A DNA stretch of 64,000 bases from AWTP1-13 sp033764875 (GCA_033764875.1 JANRIO010000071.1:24936-88935); one strand, 5' to 3'. Positions 44,202 through 53,473 are shown, counted from the first letter of the stretch. Notes: a model not told the origin generated them from the letters alone. Made by a program: numbers and translations.

Positions 44202-45848
44202 TTGCAAGAGTTGCGCAACAAACCAGACAACGACGTCCTGATCGTCGGGGCCGGCCCCACGGGGCTGGTCCTTGCCATAGTCCTCGCCCGCGGCGGTGTC
44301 AGGCCCCGGGTCATCGACAAGCGGGCGGCGGCGAGCCCCTACTCGCGGGCAATCATCGTGCATGCCCGCACGCTCGAGCTGTACGCCGCGCTGGGCCTTG
44401 CGGAGACGGCATTGGCCCTCGGCCAGAAGGTCGATGGCCTGAGCCCGTGGATCCGGGGCAAGCCCGCGGCGGCGATCGAGCTCGGTGACTTCGGGGCGGG
44501 CCTGAGCCCCTACCCCTTCATGCTGTCGCTGTCGCAGGACGTGCACGAGCGCATGTTGGAGGCGCATCTTGCCGCGCTGGGGGTCGCAGTCGAGCGTGGC
44601 TGCGAGCTCGAGGACTACGCCGAGGTCGGCGACGGCGTGGTCGCCACGTTGCGCCGTGCGAGCGGGCGCAGGGAGATCGTCACGGCGCGCCACATCTGCG
44701 GCTGCGACGGCTTCCACAGCACGACCCGGGACATCGCCGGCATCGGGTTTCCGGGAGATAGCTACCAGCAGCGCTTCTTCGTGGCCGATGTGCACGCCGG
44801 CGGTCCCCTCGCCAATGGCCGATTGAACGTGGTTCTGGGCAGGTCCGGATTCCTCGCGGTGTTTCCCCTGCGCGAGGAGGGGTGGGCGCGCGTCATCGGC
44901 ATCGTGCCGCGGGAGCTGCAGGACAAGCCCGAGCTCGACGACGGCGACATCGCCGACATCCTCGCGGCGATCCCGAGGCTGGCGCCGGGCACCGTCGACT
45001 GGACGTCGGTCTACCACGTGCACCACCGCGTGGCGGACCGGTTCCGGGCGGGCAGCGCCTTCCTGCTCGGCGATGCCGCGCACGTGCACAGCCCCGCGGG
45101 CGGCCAGGGCATGAACACCGGCATTGGCGATGCCTTCAACCTGGGCTGGAAGCTGGCCGCCGTCTGCAAGGGCAGGGCGCCGGAACGCCTTCTCGACAGC
45201 TTCGAGGCGGAGCGCCGGCCGTTCGCGCAATGGCTGCTCAACAGCACCGATCGGGCCTTCCGCTACGCCGTCGATCCGCGCCCTCTCCCGCGCGCGCTGC
45301 GGCTTGCGGTTCTGCCGCGCCTCGTGCCGGTCGCCACGCGCGTGCCCGCGCTGCGGCGAAGGCTGTTCAAGGCGGTCTCGCAGACCGGCATCAGCTATCG
45401 CGCCACGATGGCCGGCGGCGCGAGCCATGGCGCTGTCGCGGCCGGAGACCGGCTGCCCTGGGTCGGGCCCGGCGCCGGCAGCCATCGCGGCATGGATCCG
45501 GCGCGCTGGCACCTCGTGGTCTGCGGCGTCGCCTCGAAGGACCTGGCGCGCTATGCGGCAGACAACGACCTCGCGATCGTCGAGGTGCTGCCGGCGCGAG
45601 GCCGGGCCCAGAGCCTCAGGCGCGACACCGCCTACCTCGTCCGCCCGGACGGACATATCGCCTGCATCGCCTGGTGGCAGCAGACGGCCATCCTGGAGGC
45701 GTATCGAGTGGCGCAGGGGCTGACGTGGTGCGGCCAAGACACGGCGCCCGCCGTGCGCGCGACGGAGCCGGCCAAGCCTGCGAAGGGACGCGCCGTGGCG
45801 CTCGTAACACCGGCAGCGGCTGGCCAGGCACGGCCAGTCAACCAATGA
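44202..45848 (+). CDS. FAD-dependent aromatic-ring monooxygenase (PHBH/MhpA-like)
   Basis: A 548-residue class A flavoprotein hydroxylase. It carries the N-terminal FAD motif VGAGPTGLVLA (about 14-24), the DG-type motif in CGCDGFHSTTRD, and GDAAHVHSPAGGQGMNTGIGDAFNLGWKLA, which binds the FAD ribityl chain. A C-terminal thioredoxin-like domain (about 390-520) is typical of the MhpA/phenol hydroxylase branch. No ATG is available; TTG at 44202 is chosen after GAGCAGG, with another TTG at 44211 possible. Substrate is probably a phenolic compound, but no ring-cleavage genes are adjacent. Confidence 0.88.
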   Translation: MQELRNKPDNDVLIVGAGPTGLVLAIVLARGGVRPRVIDKRAAASPYSRAIIVHARTLELYAALGLAETALALGQKVDGLSPWIRGKPAAAIELGDFGAGLSPYPFMLSLSQDVHERMLEAHLAALGVAVERGCELEDYAEVGDGVVATLRRASGRREIVTARHICGCDGFHSTTRDIAGIGFPGDSYQQRFFVADVHAGGPLANGRLNVVLGRSGFLAVFPLREEGWARVIGIVPRELQDKPELDDGDIADILAAIPRLAPGTVDWTSVYHVHHRVADRFRAGSAFLLGDAAHVHSPAGGQGMNTGIGDAFNLGWKLAAVCKGRAPERLLDSFEAERRPFAQWLLNSTDRAFRYAVDPRPLPRALRLAVLPRLVPVATRVPALRRRLFKAVSQTGISYRATMAGGASHGAVAAGDRLPWVGPGAGSHRGMDPARWHLVVCGVASKDLARYAADNDLAIVEVLPARGRAQSLRRDTAYLVRPDGHIACIAWWQQTAILEAYRVAQGLTWCGQDTAPAVRATEPAKPAKGRAVALVTPAAAGQARPVNQ

Positions 45849-45861
45849 GGGGAAGTACTCA

Positions 45862-46566
45862 ATGCGCCTCGTGACCAACATCGCCGCCCTGTCGCTGCTC
45901 GCCGCCACCGCCGCGCCATCGGCGGCGAGCGATCCCACTCCAGCGCCCCTGCCGAGCTGGACCGGATTCTACGTCGGCGGCAGCCTCAACTACGGCCGCG
46001 GCGCCAACGAGGCGGCAGAGGTGAACGGACCACGCGCCTACACCACGGAGTTCGGCGCGGCCTACGCCTCGGGGCACATGGGCTGGCAGCGGCAGTGGGC
46101 GAGGATCGTCGGCGGCGTAGAGCTCGAGGCCGGCTACCTCGGCATGGGCTCGAGCGTGACCCGCGACGTGACGGGCGGCAGCATCACGTCCGGCACCGAG
46201 CTTGGCGCCTACGGCGCGCTGAGCGGTCGCATGGGCATGCTGATCACCCCGAGCCTGCTGGTGTACGGGCGCGCCGGCATCGCACTCGCCGACATCAACG
46301 GCAAGACGACGCAGACCTGCGACGCCGGCCTGTGCGGAGGCGCGCAGAGCACGACGGTGAGCGAGGCGACCACGAAGAGCCCCTCCTGGGGCGTGCTGCT
46401 CGGCGCGGGCCTCGAGCATCAGCTCTCGAGCCGCTGGAGCGGGCGCATCGAGTACAAGTACATGGACTTCAGGAAGGAGCTGGCGCTGCCGGCGGTCGAC
46501 GGTCCGGGCTGGAACCACAGCACCGACGTGCACTCGGTGAGCGTGGGCTTCAGCTACAGGTTCTGA
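45862..46566 (+). CDS. Outer-membrane beta-barrel protein (Omp25/OmpA-like porin family)
   Basis: A 234-residue precursor with a Sec signal (LVTNIAALSLLAATAAPSAA) and a mature part starting WTGFYVGGSLNYG, the typical N-terminal strand of the alphaproteobacterial Omp25/Omp31-like barrels. Alternating hydrophobic strands follow and the chain ends in SVGFSYRF with the C-terminal Phe needed for BAM insertion. It lies 13 bases after the monooxygenase gene, preceded by GAGGGGAAG. Confidence 0.9.
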   Translation: MRLVTNIAALSLLAATAAPSAASDPTPAPLPSWTGFYVGGSLNYGRGANEAAEVNGPRAYTTEFGAAYASGHMGWQRQWARIVGGVELEAGYLGMGSSVTRDVTGGSITSGTELGAYGALSGRMGMLITPSLLVYGRAGIALADINGKTTQTCDAGLCGGAQSTTVSEATTKSPSWGVLLGAGLEHQLSSRWSGRIEYKYMDFRKELALPAVDGPGWNHSTDVHSVSVGFSYRF

Positions 46567-46635
46567 GGCCGCAGCCGCCGACCTTGCAGGCCGACGGCCG
46601 CGGGATGTGCGCCAAGGCACGCCCCGCGGTCCGTC

Positions 46636-49600
46636 TCAATGCGAGGCCGCGGGGCGATCGTCGCGCAGCACGACGTAGATCGCCGGGATGACGAGCACGG
46701 TCAGCAGGGTGGAGGAGGCGAGCCCGAACAGGAGCGAGATCGCGAGCCCCTGGAAGATCGGGTCGGTCAGGATCACGGCCGCGCCGATCATGGCGGCAAG
46801 CGCGGTGAGCAGGATCGGCTTGAATCGCACCGAGCCCGCCTCGATCAGGACCTCGCGCAGGGGCCGGCCGGGCACGCGCGCGTGGCGGATGAAGTCGACC
46901 AGGAGGATCGAGTTGCGCACGATGATGCCGGCCAGTGCGATGAAACCGATCATCGACGTGGCGGTGAACGGCGCCCCGAACAGCCAGTGCCCCAGCATGA
47001 TGCCGATCAGCGTCAGCGGCACCGGCGTCAGGATGACGAGCGGCAGCTTGAAGGAGCCGAATTGGGCGACGACGAGGATGTAGATGCCGAGCAGCGCCAC
47101 GGCGAAGGCGGCCCCCATGTCGCGGAAGGTGACGTAGGTCACCTCCCATTCGCCGTCCCAGAGCAGCACCGGGGTGGCGTCGTCGAGGGGCTGGCCGTGG
47201 AAGGCGATCCGGGGCCGCCCGAGCGTCCCCCAGTCGTGGGTGCCGATGCGATCGGCCACGGCGAGCATGCCGTAGATGGGCGCCTCGTAGGCGCCGGCAA
47301 GCTCGGCGAGCACCATCTCGGCGGGCCTGCCGTTGCGGCGGAAGATCGGGAACGACGCCTTCTCCTGCGTGACGCGAACCACATCGCCCAGCTCGACGAT
47401 GCTGCGCTCGCCGGGCAACGCGTTGGCCGGCACCGGCGTTGCGAGCGTGCGCGCCGACATGGCGAGCCCTTCCTTGGGCAGCTGCACGGCGATCTCGACC
47501 GGATGCCGCCCGCCGCCGCGATGGGAGTAGCCGACGGAGGTGCCGCTCAAGTAGGTCTGCAGCGTGTCGTACACATCGCGCTCATCGACCTTGTAGAATT
47601 CGAGGTTGTCCTGGTTGATGGCGACGCGCAGGCGCGGCGCCTCGACGCCGAAGCTGTCGTCGTCGTCGACGATGAAGGGGACGGAGCGGAAGATGGCACG
47701 CACCTCGCGGGCAACGGCGCGCCGGGTCTCGGCATCGGGCCCGTAGATCTCGGCCAGCAGCGTCGCCATCACCGGCGGGCCGGGCGGCACCTCGACCACC
47801 TTGATTGACGTGCGCTCGGGGACGGCGAGGTCCTTGAGCCGCTGGCGCACGTCGAGCGCGATGTCGTGGCTGGTGCGGCTGCGGTCGTGCTTGGGCGCCA
47901 GGTTGATCTGCAGGTCGCCCTGCTCGGCGTCCGCCCTGAGATAGTAGCGGCGCGCCAGACCGTTGAAGTTGTACGGGGCCGCGGTGCCGGCGTAGGCCTG
48001 GATCGACGACAGCTCGGCGAGGTCGGCAAGGCGCCGCGCCGCCTCCTGCAGCACGCGGTCGGTGTCCTCGAGCGAGGTGCCGCGCGGCAGATCGACGACC
48101 ACCTGCAGCTCCGACTTGTTGTCGAAGGGCAGCAGCTTCACGGTCACGAGCTTGAGGCCGAACAGGGACAAGGAGAGGACGGTGGCGGCGCCGACGAGCG
48201 CCAGGAAGCGCCAGGCCCGCCCGCGGGTCTCGAGTATGGGCCGCGCCACCGCCGCATAGGCGCGGCCGAGCGCGCCGCCCTGCTCGGCGTCCGCATGGGC
48301 GGCGTGGGCCGCATGCGACCCGCCGCCGAAGCGCAGCATCAGCCACGGCGTGACGATGACGGCGACGAAGAACGACAGGATCATCGCCGAGGAGGCATTG
48401 GCGGGAATGGGGCTCATGTAGGGGCCCATCAGGCCCGAGACGAACAGCATCGGCAGCAGGGCCGCCACGACGGTCAGCGTCGCGACGATGGTCGGGTTGC
48501 CGACCTCGGCCACCGCCTCGATCGCGGCACGCGTGCGCGAGCGGCCATCGCCCATGCTCCAGTGGCGCGCGATGTTCTCGATGACGACGATGGCGTCGTC
48601 GACCAGGATGCCGATGGAGAATATCAGCGCGAACAGGCTCACGCGGTTGATGGTGTAGCCCATGACCCAGGACGCGAAGAGCGTCAGCAGGATCGTCACC
48701 GGAATGACGATGGCGACGACGAGCGCCTCCCGCCAGCCGATGGCGAGCGCGACGAGCACGACGATGGAGACGGTGGCGAGCGCCAGATGGTAGAGCAGCT
48801 CGTTGGCCTTCTCGTTGGCGGTCTCGCCGTAGTTGCGCGTGACGACGACGTCGACGTCCTCCGGCACGAGACGCCCTTTGAGCTCCTCGACGCGCCTGAC
48901 GATGCTGTCGGAGATGACGACGGCGTTGGCGCCGGCCCGCTTGGCGACGGCGACCGTGACGGCCGGCACGCGCTCGAGCTCCCCTGCGCTGGCCGGCTTG
49001 CGGAAGTGCCAGGCGCGGCGCTCGAGGGGCTTGGCGCCCACGACGACGCTGGCGACGTCGCGGACGTAGACCGGCCGTCCGTCGCGCGTGCCGATCAGGA
49101 GCAGGCCGATGTCGGGAATGCCGGAAAGCGTCTGGCCGGCGGCAACGGCGACGCTGCGCCCCTCGTCGCGCACGCGGCCGGCGAGGAACGAGCGGTTCGC
49201 CTGCTGCACCTTGCCCACGAGCTGCTGCAGGGTGACACCGTAGAGGGCGAGCTTCTCCGGGATCGGCTCGACGCGGATCTGGTCCGGCCGGCCGCCGGCG
49301 ATGTAGGTCAGGCCGACGTTCTCGAGCTTGGCGAGCTCGATCTGCAGGTTCTCGGCCAGGTGGTAGAGCGCGTTGTCCTGATAGCGCGCGGCCGCCGCGC
49401 TCTTGGGCGCAAGGGTGAGCGTGACGATGGCGACGTCGTCGATGCCGCGGCCGACGATGAGCGGCTCGGGGATGCCGACGGGGATGCGGTCCATGTTGGC
49501 GCGCACCTTCTCGTGCACGCGCAGGATCGCCTCGTCGGCCTTGGTGCCGACGAGGAAGCGCGCGGTCACCAGCACGCGGTCGTCCTGCGTCGTCGAGTAG

Positions 49601-49890
49601 GTGTGCTCCACCCCGTTGATGGCCTTGACGATGGTCTCGAGCGGCTCGGTGACGAGGCGCACGGCGTCCTCGGACTTGAGACCGTCGGCGCGAACCGAGA
49701 TGTCGACCATCGGCACGGAGATCTGCGGCTCCTCCTCGCGCGGAAGGGCAAAGAGCGCGACGAGACCGAGCGCCAGTGCCGCCAGCAGGAAGAGCGGGGT
49801 CAGCGCGGAGCCGATGAAGGCCTTGGTGATGGCGCCGGAGATGCCGAGCGGATGCTCGGGAGCGGGCGGCTGCGGGGACGCGGAGCTCAT
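46636..49890 (-). CDS. RND efflux transporter permease subunit
   Basis: A 1084-residue inner-membrane RND pump with the internal two-fold repeat of TM1 plus a large periplasmic loop, then TM2-6, twice. The TM4 proton-relay stretch GILVDDAIVVIENI is intact. Length fits the AcrB/CusA class; the absence of obvious CusA Met triplets favours a broad or organic substrate. ATG overlaps the adaptor stop (ATGA). It is probably controlled by the adjacent ArsR/BigR-like repressor. Confidence 0.93.
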   Translation of the reverse strand: MSSASPQPPAPEHPLGISGAITKAFIGSALTPLFLLAALALGLVALFALPREEEPQISVPMVDISVRADGLKSEDAVRLVTEPLETIVKAINGVEHTYSTTQDDRVLVTARFLVGTKADEAILRVHEKVRANMDRIPVGIPEPLIVGRGIDDVAIVTLTLAPKSAAAARYQDNALYHLAENLQIELAKLENVGLTYIAGGRPDQIRVEPIPEKLALYGVTLQQLVGKVQQANRSFLAGRVRDEGRSVAVAAGQTLSGIPDIGLLLIGTRDGRPVYVRDVASVVVGAKPLERRAWHFRKPASAGELERVPAVTVAVAKRAGANAVVISDSIVRRVEELKGRLVPEDVDVVVTRNYGETANEKANELLYHLALATVSIVVLVALAIGWREALVVAIVIPVTILLTLFASWVMGYTINRVSLFALIFSIGILVDDAIVVIENIARHWSMGDGRSRTRAAIEAVAEVGNPTIVATLTVVAALLPMLFVSGLMGPYMSPIPANASSAMILSFFVAVIVTPWLMLRFGGGSHAAHAAHADAEQGGALGRAYAAVARPILETRGRAWRFLALVGAATVLSLSLFGLKLVTVKLLPFDNKSELQVVVDLPRGTSLEDTDRVLQEAARRLADLAELSSIQAYAGTAAPYNFNGLARRYYLRADAEQGDLQINLAPKHDRSRTSHDIALDVRQRLKDLAVPERTSIKVVEVPPGPPVMATLLAEIYGPDAETRRAVAREVRAIFRSVPFIVDDDDSFGVEAPRLRVAINQDNLEFYKVDERDVYDTLQTYLSGTSVGYSHRGGGRHPVEIAVQLPKEGLAMSARTLATPVPANALPGERSIVELGDVVRVTQEKASFPIFRRNGRPAEMVLAELAGAYEAPIYGMLAVADRIGTHDWGTLGRPRIAFHGQPLDDATPVLLWDGEWEVTYVTFRDMGAAFAVALLGIYILVVAQFGSFKLPLVILTPVPLTLIGIMLGHWLFGAPFTATSMIGFIALAGIIVRNSILLVDFIRHARVPGRPLREVLIEAGSVRFKPILLTALAAMIGAAVILTDPIFQGLAISLLFGLASSTLLTVLVIPAIYVVLRDDRPAASH

Positions 49891-50939
49891 GGCCGCACCA
49901 GCCTGTCGCCCGGCTTGATGCCGGTCAGCACCTCGACGGTCGCGGCGGGCTTGCCGTCCATCTCGGGCTGGCCAAGCTGCACCACGACGTCGCTGGCCTT
50001 GCCGTCCGGCCCGGCAAGCCGCACATAGTCGAGGCCGTAGCGCTTGAACACGAGGTCCCTCGGCAGCTCGACCGCGGAGCGGGTGCCGGCCGAGATCCAG
50101 GCGAGCGTGCGCTCGCCGACGAAGTAGTTGCCAAGCCCCTGCACCTCGGCGTCGGCGACAACGCGGCCGCCCTGGATCTCGGGGTAGATCTGGACAATGC
50201 GCCCCTCGATGGCGGCGGTGTCGGCGGACAGCCCGCGGGCGCCGACCTTGAGGCCGTTGCCCTTCGCCATGAAGCGCGCGTGGCGCTCGGGCACCTCGAC
50301 GCGCAGCAGATACTCGTTGGCGGCGACGGTGGCGATGCTCTCGCCCGCGAGGACGACGCTGCCCTCCGTCACGGGGATGCGCAGGACGCGCCCCGTCGCG
50401 GGGGCCAGCACCTCTCCCTCCTCCGCCTGCTTCTCGATCACGGCGCGCTCGGACCGCGCGGCGCTGAGCTCGTTGGTCGCCACGTCGAAGGCGGTCTTGG
50501 CCTGATCGAGACGCGCCTGCGGTGCGACGCCGCGCTTCAAGAGCTCGCTGGTGCGGTCGAACTCGGCCCGAGCCGTCGCAAGCCGCGATTCAAGCGCGAC
50601 GATCTGGGCGTCGGAAGCCTTGAGCCGCAGCGCGATCTTGGGATCCACCACCAGGCCCAGCACCTGCCCCGGCTCGACGTGATCGCCCTCGACGATCTTG
50701 AGGGAGGCGACGGTCCCGGGCGTCCGGACCCGGGCCTCGACAACGCGCTTGCTGCGCACCGTCGCCAGCACGGGCTTCAGGTCCTCGACCTGCCGCTGCG
50801 CGACCGTGAAGACGTCGCCGCTCGCCGCCGGCGCGGGGGCCGCCTTCTCGGCCGCCTTGCGCTCCTCGCCGCAGCCACCCGCCGCCAGAAGGCCCATCAT
50901 CGATGCGCCCAGCGCACCGACCGTCAATGTCCGCCGCAT
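49887..50939 (-). CDS. RND efflux periplasmic adaptor (membrane-fusion protein)
   Basis: This 350-residue adaptor starts with a lipoprotein-like signal (GLLAAGGCGEE, Cys about 23; the lipobox is imperfect). It then has a barrel-sandwich hybrid (VRTPGTVASLKIVEGDHVEPGQVLGLVVD), a coiled-coil hairpin (about 95-165) and a beta-barrel/membrane-proximal domain. It links the RND pump to an outer-membrane channel; no TolC-like gene is present in the window. ATG at 50939 opens the signal and GGGCGGGAG precedes it. Confidence 0.92.
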   Translation of the reverse strand: MRRTLTVGALGASMMGLLAAGGCGEERKAAEKAAPAPAASGDVFTVAQRQVEDLKPVLATVRSKRVVEARVRTPGTVASLKIVEGDHVEPGQVLGLVVDPKIALRLKASDAQIVALESRLATARAEFDRTSELLKRGVAPQARLDQAKTAFDVATNELSAARSERAVIEKQAEEGEVLAPATGRVLRIPVTEGSVVLAGESIATVAANEYLLRVEVPERHARFMAKGNGLKVGARGLSADTAAIEGRIVQIYPEIQGGRVVADAEVQGLGNYFVGERTLAWISAGTRSAVELPRDLVFKRYGLDYVRLAGPDGKASDVVVQLGQPEMDGKPAATVEVLTGIKPGDRLVRP

Positions 50940-50967
50940 GGCATGCTCCCGCCCCTTGACCTTTATA

Positions 50968-50988
50968 TTAGCTACATCTAAATTAGCT
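50968..50988. promoter_or_regulatory. Candidate ArsR/BigR operator in the divergent promoter
   Basis: An AT-rich island holds the inverted repeat AGCTA-N9-TAGCT (50970-50974 / 50984-50988) and a direct repeat TTAGCT 15 bases apart (50968 and 50983). It lies between the divergent RND adaptor and ArsR genes and is compatible with the imperfect AT-rich dyads that BigR/SqrR repressors bind. Confidence 0.6.
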
Positions 50989-51034
50989 TTGCGAGATATA
51001 CAAGAGGCACGTTTGGTCGCAGGCAAGGGCGGGC

Positions 51035-51379
51035 ATGGGCAGCGCGAAGGACGAGATGTTGCAGGAGTTCGCACGCCAGAGCGAAGCGGCGTCCGATCTG
51101 CTGTCGCTGCTCGCCAACCCGCACAGGCTGCGGATCCTCTGCGAGCTCCTGGAGGGGGAGCGGTCGGTCTCGGCGCTCGAATCGGTGGTCGGCCTCAGTC
51201 AGTCGGCGCTTTCCCAGCACCTGGCCAAACTGCGGGAGGGCAACATCGTGGCAACGCGACGCGAGGCGCAGACAATCCACTACTCGGTGGCCGACTGGCG
51301 CGCGGAGCGCGTGCTCGAGGTGCTGGCCGACATCTTCTGCAAGCCAGCGCGCGACCGGCGGGCCGCCAAGGGCAAATAG
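51035..51379 (+). CDS. ArsR-family repressor, BigR/SqrR-like (predicted reactive-sulfur sensor)
   Basis: This 114-residue winged-helix repressor has a recognition helix SQSALSQHLAKLREGNIV (about 55-72) and the DxHYS-like wing TIHYSV. Two cysteines, Cys36 in LRILCELLEGE and Cys102 in DIFCKP, are 66 residues apart. That is the spacing of the two cysteines that form a polysulfide link in SqrR (Cys41/Cys107) and BigR (Cys42/Cys108). The usual ArsR metal box ELCVCDL is absent. It is divergent from the RND adaptor gene, which it likely represses until sulfide or persulfide stress. Confidence 0.88.
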   Translation: MGSAKDEMLQEFARQSEAASDLLSLLANPHRLRILCELLEGERSVSALESVVGLSQSALSQHLAKLREGNIVATRREAQTIHYSVADWRAERVLEVLADIFCKPARDRRAAKGK

Positions 51380-51523
51380 CCCGCAAGGCTTGCGGCCGGA
51401 CCGCGAGAGGCGGGCGGCCCTGCCCCCCGATAGAGGCTGACGCTCCGGATGCGGAGCGCCGCGCGGCTCAGCCGCATCGACCGCGCGGCGCCGCGGCAAG
51501 ACCGCGGCGCCCCGCAAGGCGCG

Positions 51524-51886
51524 CTATTTGCAGGTCGCGGCGAGATCGTCCAACAGCTTGGCGGACGCGTCGTCGAGATCGGCGGAGGTGACCTTCACGA
51601 ACTCCGGGCCGATAGCCGCGGAGGCTGCGTCCATGCTCTTGTCGAGCTCGTCGAGCTTCTTGTCGTCCTTGGCCTTGCCCGCCGCCTCGTATTGATCCTG
51701 CAGGCTGTTGATGAGGCAGAACTGCTTCATCTTGGCCTGGTCCTTCTTGATGTCGGCGACGACCTTCGCCACCTCGGCCTGGGTCGCCTTGGGAGGCGCC
51801 GGTGGAGCCTTGGTCTGGGCCTGGGCCGGCGCGAGGCCGCACGCAATGCCGACTGCACCCATGGCGAGGGCTTTGGCAAATTTCAT
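51524..51886 (-). CDS. Small exported alpha-helical protein of unknown function
   Basis: This 120-residue precursor has a Sec signal (AKALAMGAVGIACGLAPAQAQ) and a helical mature part with two Cys (FCLINSLQDQYEAA and the C-terminal ATCK), possibly disulfide-bonded. AGGAGATAGAG precedes the ATG at 51886. No family is recognised. It stands alone between the ArsR gene and the DUF892 gene. Confidence 0.75.
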   Translation of the reverse strand: MKFAKALAMGAVGIACGLAPAQAQTKAPPAPPKATQAEVAKVVADIKKDQAKMKQFCLINSLQDQYEAAGKAKDDKKLDELDKSMDAASAAIGPEFVKVTSADLDDASAKLLDDLAATCK

Positions 51887-52017
51887 CTCTATCTCCTGTC
51901 AGAGCCGTGTGCATGTAACGCGATCGCCGCGTTCGGGGCATGCTCCACGGGAAATGGGGCGCGGCAAGGATCAGGACGCGCGGAGGCCGGCGGCAAATGG
52001 CCCTGGTCGGCACACGC

Positions 52018-52042
52018 GGAACCGGCCCCGTTGTCGTTCGTT
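52018..52042 (+). promoter_or_regulatory. Candidate EcfG general-stress promoter P1
   Basis: GGAAC (52018-52022) is followed by 16 bases and CGTT (52039-52042), an exact match to the alphaproteobacterial EcfG consensus, upstream of the DUF892 gene. Confidence 0.6.
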
Positions 52043-52126
52043 GCGCGGCGAAACGCAGGCGAGCCCGGTCCTCCTAGGCGGCCGGTCGAGGCCGGCAGGT
52101 CGAGGCCACGGCCAATGCCCGGCGAA

Positions 52127-52152
52127 GGAACCAGCGCCGCCAAGGGCGCGTT
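52127..52152 (+). promoter_or_regulatory. Candidate EcfG general-stress promoter P2
   Basis: GGAAC (52127-52131), 17 bases, CGTT (52149-52152): a second exact consensus match, about 54 bases before the DUF892 ATG. The rest of the 319-base gap 51887-52205 shows no gene. Confidence 0.65.
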
Positions 52153-52205
52153 CAACAGCTCAAGACCACGCGACTCCAACCGTCAGCCCAGGCAGGGACC
52201 ACGCC

Positions 52206-52697
52206 ATGACCGTCAAGACGATGGAGGATCTGTTCGTAGAGACCCTCAGGGACATCTACTACGCCGAGAAGCAGATCCTGAAGGCGCTTCCGGGCATGGT
52301 CAGGAAGGCCGGCAACGCCAAGCTGAAGGACGCGCTGGAGACCCACCGGGAGGAGACCGAAGGCCAGGTCGGCCGACTCGAGAAGGTGTTCAAGCTGCTC
52401 GGCGTGCCGGCGCGCGGCAAGAAGTGCGATGCGATCGAGGGCATCATCGCGGAAGCCAAGGAGCACATGGAGGACATCGAGGATCCTAAGGTTCTCGACG
52501 CGGGCATGATCGGATCGGCGCAGGCGGTGGAGCACTACGAGATCACACGCTACGGCACGCTGATCGCCTGGGCCAAGCAGATCGGGCAGGACGACGCGAT
52601 CGCGCTGCTGGAGGCCAATCTCGAGGAGGAGCGGCACGCCGACGAGCTGCTGACCGAGATCGCGACCACGACCGTGAACCCGGCCGCCGCGGCGTAG
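52206..52697 (+). CDS. DUF892 ferritin-like stress protein (YciE/YciF-like)
   Basis: This 163-residue, all-helical protein has the Asp/Glu/His pattern of DUF892: DLFVETLRDIYYAEKQILKALPGM, EGQVGRLEKVF, AVEHYEITRYGTLIAWA and EEERHADELL. The Glu and His residues would bind a di-iron centre in a ferritin-like four-helix bundle. Family members are induced by starvation, osmotic or other stress. Two EcfG-type promoter matches lie upstream. It converges on the CcdA gene. Confidence 0.92.
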   Translation: MTVKTMEDLFVETLRDIYYAEKQILKALPGMVRKAGNAKLKDALETHREETEGQVGRLEKVFKLLGVPARGKKCDAIEGIIAEAKEHMEDIEDPKVLDAGMIGSAQAVEHYEITRYGTLIAWAKQIGQDDAIALLEANLEEERHADELLTEIATTTVNPAAAA

Positions 52698-52699
52698 CC

Positions 52700-52715
52700 G
52701 CGCCCTGCCGGGCGC
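52700..52715. terminator. Short GC hairpin between convergent genes
   Basis: GCGCCC-TGCC-GGGCGC lies two bases after the DUF892 stop and before the converging CcdA-like gene. The stem is short and no T-run follows. Confidence 0.35.
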
Positions 52716-52748
52716 GCGGCGCCCCGACCCTTCACAGAGCGCGCTGCG

Positions 52749-53471
52749 TCACACCGACGTCGTCAGCCACGTGAGCCATGCCGGGGAGCGCTCGACCAGC
52801 CACGTCTCGAGCGCCTTGTCCGTCCCGGTCAGGACGGCCGCCCCGATGCCGATCAGGACGATCCCCATGGCGGCCCGCAGCCCGCTGCCCGCCGCCAGCA
52901 GACGGCCGCGCAGGCGCAGCATGCTCTCGCGCGAGAGCATGCCGAGGAGGAGCAAGGGAAGCGCGGCCCCCAGCCCGAACAGGGCCATCGTCCCGGCGAC
53001 CTCGAGCAGGCGCGTGCCCTGGCTCGCCAGCACGCTCGCGGCCCCAAGCGTCGGCCCGGCACAGGGGCTCCAGACGGCGCCGAGCACGAGACCAACCGCG
53101 AACTGCCCTCCCAGACCAACGCCAGAGGCCCCGCCGAAGCGGGCCTGGACCCAGTTGCCGGCAGGGCCGGCGGCAACCGCAACATGCTCCTGCAGCACGG
53201 GCACCAGCAGCACGACGCCGATGGCCGCCATCAGCACGGCCGCGACGGAGCGGAACAGCGAGGAATCCAGCCCGATCGCGAACCCGACGGTGGCGACGAA
53301 GAGACCGATGGCCGTGAACGACAGCGCCAGGCCGGCCGCGAGCGCGAGCGGGCCGTGGCGATGCTCCGTCGCCGCCGTGCCCACGACGATGGGCAGGAGC
53401 GGCAGGACGCAGGGCGAGAGCGTCGACAACGCTCCCGCAAGGAGTGCAAGCCCGAGGGCCGCGAGGGACAT
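52749..53471 (-). CDS. CcdA/SoxV-like membrane thiol-electron transporter
   Basis: A 240-residue inner-membrane protein of about six segments in the DsbD-beta/CcdA family, which moves electrons from cytosolic thioredoxin to the periplasm. The two redox cysteines are in TLSPCVLPLLP (TM1) and WSPCAGPTLG (TM4). It lies two bases after an exported thioredoxin, its likely electron acceptor. The pairing resembles SoxV/SoxW of sulfur oxidisers or Ccm-linked CcdA/ResA. Confidence 0.9.
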   Translation of the reverse strand: MSLAALGLALLAGALSTLSPCVLPLLPIVVGTAATEHRHGPLALAAGLALSFTAIGLFVATVGFAIGLDSSLFRSVAAVLMAAIGVVLLVPVLQEHVAVAAGPAGNWVQARFGGASGVGLGGQFAVGLVLGAVWSPCAGPTLGAASVLASQGTRLLEVAGTMALFGLGAALPLLLLGMLSRESMLRLRGRLLAAGSGLRAAMGIVLIGIGAAVLTGTDKALETWLVERSPAWLTWLTTSV

Positions 53472-53473
53472 TC

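Noticed and set aside
47866..50028. A 720-codon open frame antisense to the RND pump
   Set aside because: Composition is typical of reverse-frame shadows in high-GC genes; the pump on the other strand is complete.
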